Assembly: GCF_023898315.1 (NCBI RefSeq)
Contig: NC_064619.1
Coordinates: 349,194,650-349,258,649 of the forward strand
Reading direction: 5' to 3'
Length of the DNA stretch: 64,000 bases
Source: Schistocerca nitens
Taxonomy: Eukaryota > Arthropoda > Insecta > Orthoptera > Acrididae
The position numbers were made by a program, and so were the translations under genes. Positions 59,159 to 64,000 of the stretch are shown here, piece after piece. The notes under the pieces were generated by a model, which was not told where the DNA came from, did no database searches, and saw only the letters and a program-made list of their open reading frames with translations. Numbering within the stretch: the stretch's first letter is position 1; each line of letters starts with the position of its first letter.

Positions 59159-59357
59159 GCCGGCCACTGTAGCCGAGCGGTTCAAGGCGCTTCATTCAGG
59201 AACCGTGCTGCTGCTACGGCCGCAGGTTCGAATCTTGCTTCGGGCATGGATGTGTGTGATGTCCTTAGGTTAGTTACGTTTAAGTAGTTCTACGTCTAGG
59301 GGGCTGATGACCTCAGCGGTTAATTCCCATAGTGCTTAGAGCCATTTGAACCATTTT
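59159..59357 (+). mobile_element. tRNA-derived SINE, family 1
   Basis: Full copy, GCCGGCCACTGTAGCCGAGC to GAACCATTTT. GAAGTGCGGCC at 59148-59158 and 59358-59368 is the duplication. Confidence 0.96.
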
Positions 59358-59368
59358 GAAGTGCGGCC

Positions 59369-59882
59369 TCAAGAACAGTTGCAGCAAAATGGCTTTGAAG
59401 TTCTCACGCAGACACTACTGAAGCAGGAGCACAGTAATTCACTGCAAGCACAAGAGACGTGCTTTCTCACCCATCACTAATTTCTCACAAAGTAAAATAT
59501 AAAAAAGTGAAAAATACAGTAATGAAAAACATAGGATTACCGTATGACGATTCTCCCACAAGTTACGCAGGATCAGGATACGGAGGATTGTGCGTTCAAT
59601 GAAACTGAAACTAATAGGAGCAAGTTATGGACATCTATATGCCTTCTGTTGTTACCGATCAGGGGGAAAGAGCGAAAAAGACAATTGAGTTCTATTATCG
59701 CGTCCCGCGCAACAGCCACTCCTCAGCACTGTTTTACGCCACATCCTTGGGATAAATGGCTGCAGGAATTTTGTCCTAATGTTTACACATAGTTGGTAGA
59801 AACGAAGTATGTGTAAAGAACTAAAACTCCGTGCCAGCAGACCTACAGAAATATTCACTTGTGCGCCCACATATTGAGGTCT
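59369..59882. other. No recognisable gene
   Basis: ORFs 59544-59792 (+) and 59652-59870 (-) lack motifs. Confidence 0.35.
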
Positions 59883-60075
59883 TCAAATGGCCCTGAGCAC
59901 TACGTGACTTAACTTCTGAGGTCATCAGTCCCCTAGAACTTAGAACTACTTAAACCTAACTAACCTAGGGACATCACACACATCCCTGCCCGAGGCAGAA
60001 TTTGAACCTGCAACCGTAGCGGTCGCGCGGTTCCAGACTGTAGCGCCTAGAACTGCGCGGCCATCCCGGCCGACC
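59883..60075 (-). mobile_element. tRNA-derived SINE, family 1
   Basis: Minus-strand copy with a shortened 3' end (TTCAAATGGCCCTGAGCACT). TATTGAGGTCT at 59872-59882 and 60076-60086 is the duplication. Confidence 0.94.
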
Positions 60076-60155
60076 TATTGAGGTCTGATTGACTGTTCCA
60101 AGAACTGCAGTTTACCGCCTCAAGTTCACTTCTCCACTAATGCCGTGTAATTCTC

Positions 60156-60590
60156 AGCCGGTAGGCGTCGTTGGATGCAGATATGGATGGACATGTGGTC
60201 AGCACACCAGCCTCCTTGCCATTATCAGTTTTCGTGACCGGAGCCGCTACTTCTCATTCAAGTAGTTCCGCAATTGGCGCTGGCCGTTGTGACGGAGCGG
60301 TTCTAGGCTCTTCAGTCTATGATTGTAGGCTCGAATCCTGCCTTGGGCATGAATGTGTGTGATGTCCTTAGGTTTAAGTAGTTTTAAGTCCAGGGGACTG
60401 ACGTCCTCAGATCTTAAGTCCCATAGTGCTCAGAGCTATTTGAACCATTTTGCAATTGGCCTCAGAAGGGCTAAGTGCATCGGAATTGCCAAATGCGCGA
60501 ATGAGACCCGCATGGTTACCTATCCAAGTGCTAGCCAAGAGCGACAGTGCTTAACTTCGTGATCTGACGGGCAAACGGCTGGAAACAGAA
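60156..60590 (-). mobile_element. 5S-rRNA-like SINE (SINE3 type), split by another SINE
   Basis: Read on the minus strand, the part at about 60513-60585 gives GTCAGATCACGAAGTTAAGC and GGCTAGCACTTGGATAGGT, close to the internal control region of 5S rRNA (GTCCGATCACCGAAGTTAAGC and GGTTAGTACTTAGATGGG, from memory). The remaining 3' part runs to about 60156 (GGTCACGAAAACTGATAATG and on). A family 1 SINE sits between. Confidence 0.7.
60279..60451 (+). mobile_element. tRNA-derived SINE, family 1, internally deleted
   Basis: It has the family ends, but about 20 bp are missing between the A and B boxes (CTTCAGTCTATGATTGTAGG) and TTAGTTAGG is absent. GCAATTGGC at 60270-60278 and 60452-60460 is the target-site duplication. 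Confidence 0.93.
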
Positions 60591-60639
60591 TATATCGTCA
60601 GTTATTTACAAAGTAGTGATCCTAAAAATCATCAAGCTA

Positions 60640-62345
60640 TAACGGCCGGAGACTTCCGTGATACGAAGTCATCATCATGTAGCCAACGTTCCTGTTAAAG
60701 AGGATCGATTTCCGGATAAAAGTTCTGGGCATTCTTTTGCCCTAGGGTTGGGAAGGCGGAAAAATCGGCATTTATAAACGGCATGAGGATGCAGAATCCA
60801 ATGGAAACCACTAAATTAAAGACACGTAAGGAATATCCACAGCATATGGGGCCTGTATTTGAAAAAGTGTCATGGTGATATCTCCATTCGCAAAAGATTC
60901 CGAAACAGTCCTCCATTCGGATCTCCAGGTGAGGACTGCCAAGGGAAAGATGAGCTTGCCAAAAGATGGAATAACCAACGTAAGGATAACGTACTACAGC
61001 TTGTTGCGTGGAATATCAGAAGTCTGAGCATAATAGGGAAGGTACAAAATCTGGAAATGGTAAGGCTCAGTCTAGATACAGTGGAATATCGATGTGAAAT
61101 GAAAAGAAGAGAAGGACTGGCTTGATAGTTTCCCGGGAATGACGCCGGATAATATTGTAGAAACTGTACAATATTTCAGCGAGACAACTGCCCGCCATGT
61201 CCAGGTGCTACTGTCGCGTCACTGAGAAGCTCGCCAATTTATATGCTGGCTTTCTAGAACAGCGCAGGCGCCAGCGGGGCATAACGTCATCGAAGACCAA
61301 TCGTAGCACCTGAAGATGGCGGGCAGTTGTCTCGCTGAAATATTGTGTTGTTTCTACAATATTATCCGGCGTAGTTCCCGGGAACCTATCAAGCAGTTGC
61401 AGCGCCGGGAAAGCCTCAAACAGCACAAGAGAAGGTTTTTTGGTCATATGACAATAGAATAATATCAACAAGCAGCAGAAAATAGTACAACTGGAATAGG
61501 ATTCGTTATGAATAGGAGGATAATGCAGACAGTTAGTTACTGTGAATAGTTCACTGATAAAGTTGTTCTCATCGGAATCGACAGTTGAGTTATATGCGCC
61601 GACGTCACAAGCCGAACATTAAGGGGTAGACAAAGTGTATTAGGATATTCGACTGGTAATTCAGTACGTTAAGGGAGAAAACAAAATTAATAGTCATCGG
61701 GAATCGGAATGCGGTTGTAGAGGAAGGAGTATAATATAGGTTTACGGGAGAATATGGAATTGTAGACTTGGTAGTAGGAATGAGAGAGGAGAAAGACTAA
61801 CTGATTTATACAATAAATTTCAGATAGTAATAGCGAATACTATGTTCAAGAATCACAAGAGAAGCAAATATTCTTGGAAAATACCGGGAGAAACACGAAA
61901 ATTTCAGCGAGACTACATCATGGTCCTGCAGAGATTCCGAAACAAGATACTGGATTATAAAGTGTACCCAAGGACCCATATAGATTCAGACCACAACTTC
62001 ATACTGACAAAGATGGGCCTGAAGTTTAGAGAGCAGTCAGGAAGAATCGACGTGCGAGGAAGTGGGATACGAATGTGCAAAAGGATGAAGAGATACGCTT
62101 GAAGTTCTCTGACGTTACGGACACTCACTACGCAGTTCACTTGAAGCGGAATGGACATCTCGAAAAATGGAAATCATAGTACTACGAAAGAACTGCATAG
62201 GTACAAACAGTGTAACAGCGAAGAAACCATGAGAAACAGAAGAATTACTACTGTTACTCAATAAAAGAAGGTAGTACAAAAATGTTACGGCAAATTCAGG
62301 AATAGAGAGATATAAGTCGCTTAGGAATGAAGTAAACAGGAAGTG
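60640..62345 (+). mobile_element. RTE-like LINE, 5' part with endonuclease domain, split by a fold-back element
   Basis: The 5' leader (GGCATGAGGATGCAGAATCC, about 60779) leads to VLQLVAWNIRSLSIIGKVQN (60995-61055), the start of the AP-like endonuclease. After the inserted fold-back element come ELYAPTSQAE (about 61585), GSRNERGERLTDLYNKFQIV and IANTMFKNHKRSKYSW (61770-61880), and DSDHNFILTKMGLKF (about 61983-62030) with the terminal Asp-His. Multiple frameshifts. The reverse transcriptase is absent, so the copy is cut at its 3' side. Confidence 0.8.
61121..61393. mobile_element. Fold-back element 3 inside the LINE
   Basis: Arms 61121-61211 and 61303-61393 are inverted copies differing at about ten positions (CTTGATAGTTTCCCGGGAA against TTCCCGGGAACCTATCAAG; GACAACTGCCCGCCAT against ATGGCGGGCAGTTGTC). 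The 90-bp centre is GC-richer. It interrupts the endonuclease frame. No ORF inside. Confidence 0.9.
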
Positions 62346-62359
62346 CAGAGATGGTATGG

Positions 62360-62414
62360 CGGTCGCTCGGTTCCAGGCTGATGCGCCTAGAACCGCTCAG
62401 CCACGCCGGCCGGC
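62360..62414 (-). mobile_element. SINE family 1, head-only fragment
   Basis: Minus strand: GCCGGCCGGCGTGGCTGAGC, GGTTCTAGGCGCATCAGCCT, GGAACCGAGCGACCGCC. It stops just before the B box. It adjoins the cut 3' side of the LINE. Confidence 0.85.
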
Positions 62415-62634
62415 AGACCCCAGAGGCCTTCACGATATATAATAATGAAAAATATTTAAATAACTTCAAATTCATGAGAGGGGTTAGGCTATAATACATG
62501 AATTAACCTTGGATAACAAAACAAATATATATACTTTCTCACAAAGCAACAAAACAAAAAGCAACCAAAATCTCAGAAATTTAATAATAGTTGACTAAAC
62601 TTCACATAACTAAAAAAACCATTATATTAGAAAA

Positions 62635-62853
62635 TCACGTACAATTAATATTATTTTTTAGGACTAAATCCCGTATCACAAAATTCAGCAGAAGTTTCTC
62701 ATTTTTGACGGTTATAATGTGGACAAATTTTTCTGTACTGCTCGCCACACACTGGCAACTTACATAAATCGCACTGCATTTTTGATTTCCTATCTTTTTA
62801 TAGTCACAAAATTTACAGTACGTTCTTTTTAGAATAGCTAAAAAGCTTAACAA
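62635..62853 (-). pseudogene. piggyBac transposase, C-terminal Cys-rich domain
   Basis: RTYCKFCDYKKIGNQKCSAI, then YVSCQCVASSTEKFVHI, resembles the C-terminal zinc-binding region of piggyBac transposases (C-x2-C ... C-x-C ... H pattern), which contacts the element ends. The spacing is partly lost (one Cys pair reads KCSAIYVSC). It is separated from the main frame by the LINE insertion. Confidence 0.6.
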
Positions 62854-62884
62854 CCAATGAAATTCCGTTTAAGAGAAGTCTAAA

Positions 62885-62989
62885 GGATTTATTGGTGGCC
62901 AACTCCTTCTACTCCATTGATGAATTTCTCAGTAAAACCAACTAATGTAACTTCCGCATAATTTCAGTGCAGTAATGTGTTAATTGTAA

Positions 62990-63033
<44 letters not shown>

Positions 63034-63325
63034 GTACAATCTAACTTCTGCACCATTTCTGTGCAGTAATGTGTTCATTCTATTATAGTAGTTGTATTAC
63101 ACGTTTATTACCTTATAAATAAATAAACTTTTTTATTTTAAATTCAGTGCCTTAGTGTTCATTAAAAATGACGATCATTCCATTTGGGACCTGTGGAATG
63201 GTACATTAGCTTATTTGTTTTAGTTGTAAATATTTGTCATGTATTGTTGTTTTTCTGACATTTTCTACATCCTGGAGGACCTTCTCAGTATGGATCAATT
63301 GAAATGAAAGTAAATCTACTCTAAT
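62885..63325 (+). mobile_element. LINE 3' end with (TG)n, inserted in piggyBac
   Basis: GGCCAACTCCTTCTACTCCA and TTGATGAATTTCT, then (TG)n at 62992-63031, TTTTCTACATCCTGGAGGAC and TATGGATCAATTGAAATGAA, ending ACTCTAATCTAATC. This is a LINE 3' untranslated region with a TCTAA-type tail, as at 21656. TTATTTTAAATTCAGTGCC near 63140 is also family-like. No clean duplication found at the edges. Confidence 0.7.
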
Positions 63326-64000
63326 CTAATCAATTTCTTCACGAGCTGCCTCAGCAAGTGGAGTCATGTTCAGGCATCTATAAATACTGTGCCGTAGATC
63401 ATGGGGAGTTGGTGTGTCAAGACTAGCCTTCATCCAAAGTGCTGTAAGATGTTTAGAAAGCGTCAACATAAAATCAAATCGCGACAATGGTTTCGTTCTA
63501 TCGTTGTTTCTCTCTTTTCCTTGGTTTCTGTAAACATTATGGAGGTACACAGTATAGGCATTTATGCAAGCAATGTTTATCATGTTGTAAAAAACGCATA
63601 CATTCCATGGACGTGTTTTTCAGCCAGTGTTATAGTACTGACATACTTGATCAAATGCGTCGACACCCGCTTTGGTTTCGATGTAGTTGAGAATCATATA
63701 GGGTTTTTTGGAGTCGAGATGTACACAAACGTCTCCATGTATGGTTGAGATGACAGTAACCATTTTATTTTTCTTGGGCTTATATGAAACAGCTGTCACG
63801 TCTTGTCGGAATATGAAAAGCGACGTTCCAACTTTGCGGTCCTTGTATTTCATATCGATGAATTCATAGGGGAGTTCTTGTTTATGTTTCTTTATGGTTC
63901 AGATATAAGTCAGCTGATGGGTTTTCAGCAAATCAGTGGCAACAGGAATACCAGTAAACCAGTTATACTCGGTGATATTACGATTAGTACCGTAAACTGC
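63326..64000 (-). pseudogene. piggyBac transposase, catalytic part
   Basis: From the right edge the minus strand reads YGTNRNITEYNWFTGIPVAT, then DLLKTHQLTYI, a stop, and KKHKQELPYEFIDMKYKDRK. Then follow VTAVSYKPKKNKMVTVISTI and KPYMILNYIETKAGVDAFDQ (ORF 63620-63853). The GVDxxDQ segment holds the third catalytic Asp of the piggyBac DDD triad. A frameshift follows, and the 63326-63583 frame (INACINAYTVYLHNVY-like, then RFDFMLTLSKHLT) continues the domain. One in-frame stop and at least one frameshift make it inactive. The start lies beyond the window. Confidence 0.8.

Larger units (their letters stand above)
62635..64000 (-). mobile_element. piggyBac-like transposon, C-terminal half, split by a LINE tail
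   Basis: The minus-strand coding enters from the right edge and ends near 62640. A LINE 3' end at about 62885-63325 separates the Cys-rich C-terminal end from the catalytic part. Terminal repeats not seen. Confidence 0.8.

Overview
The window is transposon-rich, AT-biased, intron-poor animal DNA. It holds no intact host gene that I can name. The dominant repeat is a tRNA-derived SINE of about 195-205 bp. I associate it, from memory and not from a search, with grasshopper and locust (Schistocerca-type) genomes, so an orthopteran insect is the best guess for the source. Tc1/mariner elements with TA flanks, piggyBac, APE-type LINEs and several fold-back elements fit a large insect genome.

Layout. 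1-211: an open reading frame on the minus strand runs off the left edge. 2700-3000: one unassigned ORF. 4361-6221: a minus-strand array of exon-like units, in which an 84-nt exon with splice-like borders occurs three times and a following exon-like block occurs twice; this is the only candidate host-gene material. 6.9-16.5 kb: SINE tails and copies, a dispersed repeat pair, and a deletion derivative of a Tc1-like element. 18.5-23.6 kb: satellite-like composite repeats, a (TG)n(AG)n tract with a LINE 3' end, and a 170-bp tandem array. 27-35 kb: three Tc1-like elements, two of them with SINEs nested inside, plus a CpG-rich block at 32.8-33.4 kb. 36.2-37.4 kb: a frameshifted Tc1-like element. 39.1-40.6 kb: a Tc1-like element whose 340-codon transposase is uninterrupted. 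40.8-47.4 kb: LINE, SINE, retroelement and transposase remnants. 48.0-48.4 kb: a second CpG-rich block. 49.3-53.6 kb: a LINE C-terminus and two fold-back elements. 54.4-58.1 kb: a nearly complete APE-RT LINE, split by a SINE and carrying a dead catalytic motif. 59-64 kb: SINEs, a 5S-rRNA-like element holding a SINE, a LINE endonuclease domain holding a fold-back element, and a piggyBac transposase entering from the right edge.

Almost everything with a recognisable protein signature is mobile-element protein. Nested insertions with clear target-site duplications give a relative age order: Tc1-like elements, LINEs and the 5S-like element are older, and the SINEs landed in them later. I see no evidence of a novel defence, metabolic or regulatory gene system. 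The least explained items are the triplicated exon, the two CpG-rich blocks, and the modular SINEs in which different tRNA-like heads share one tail.
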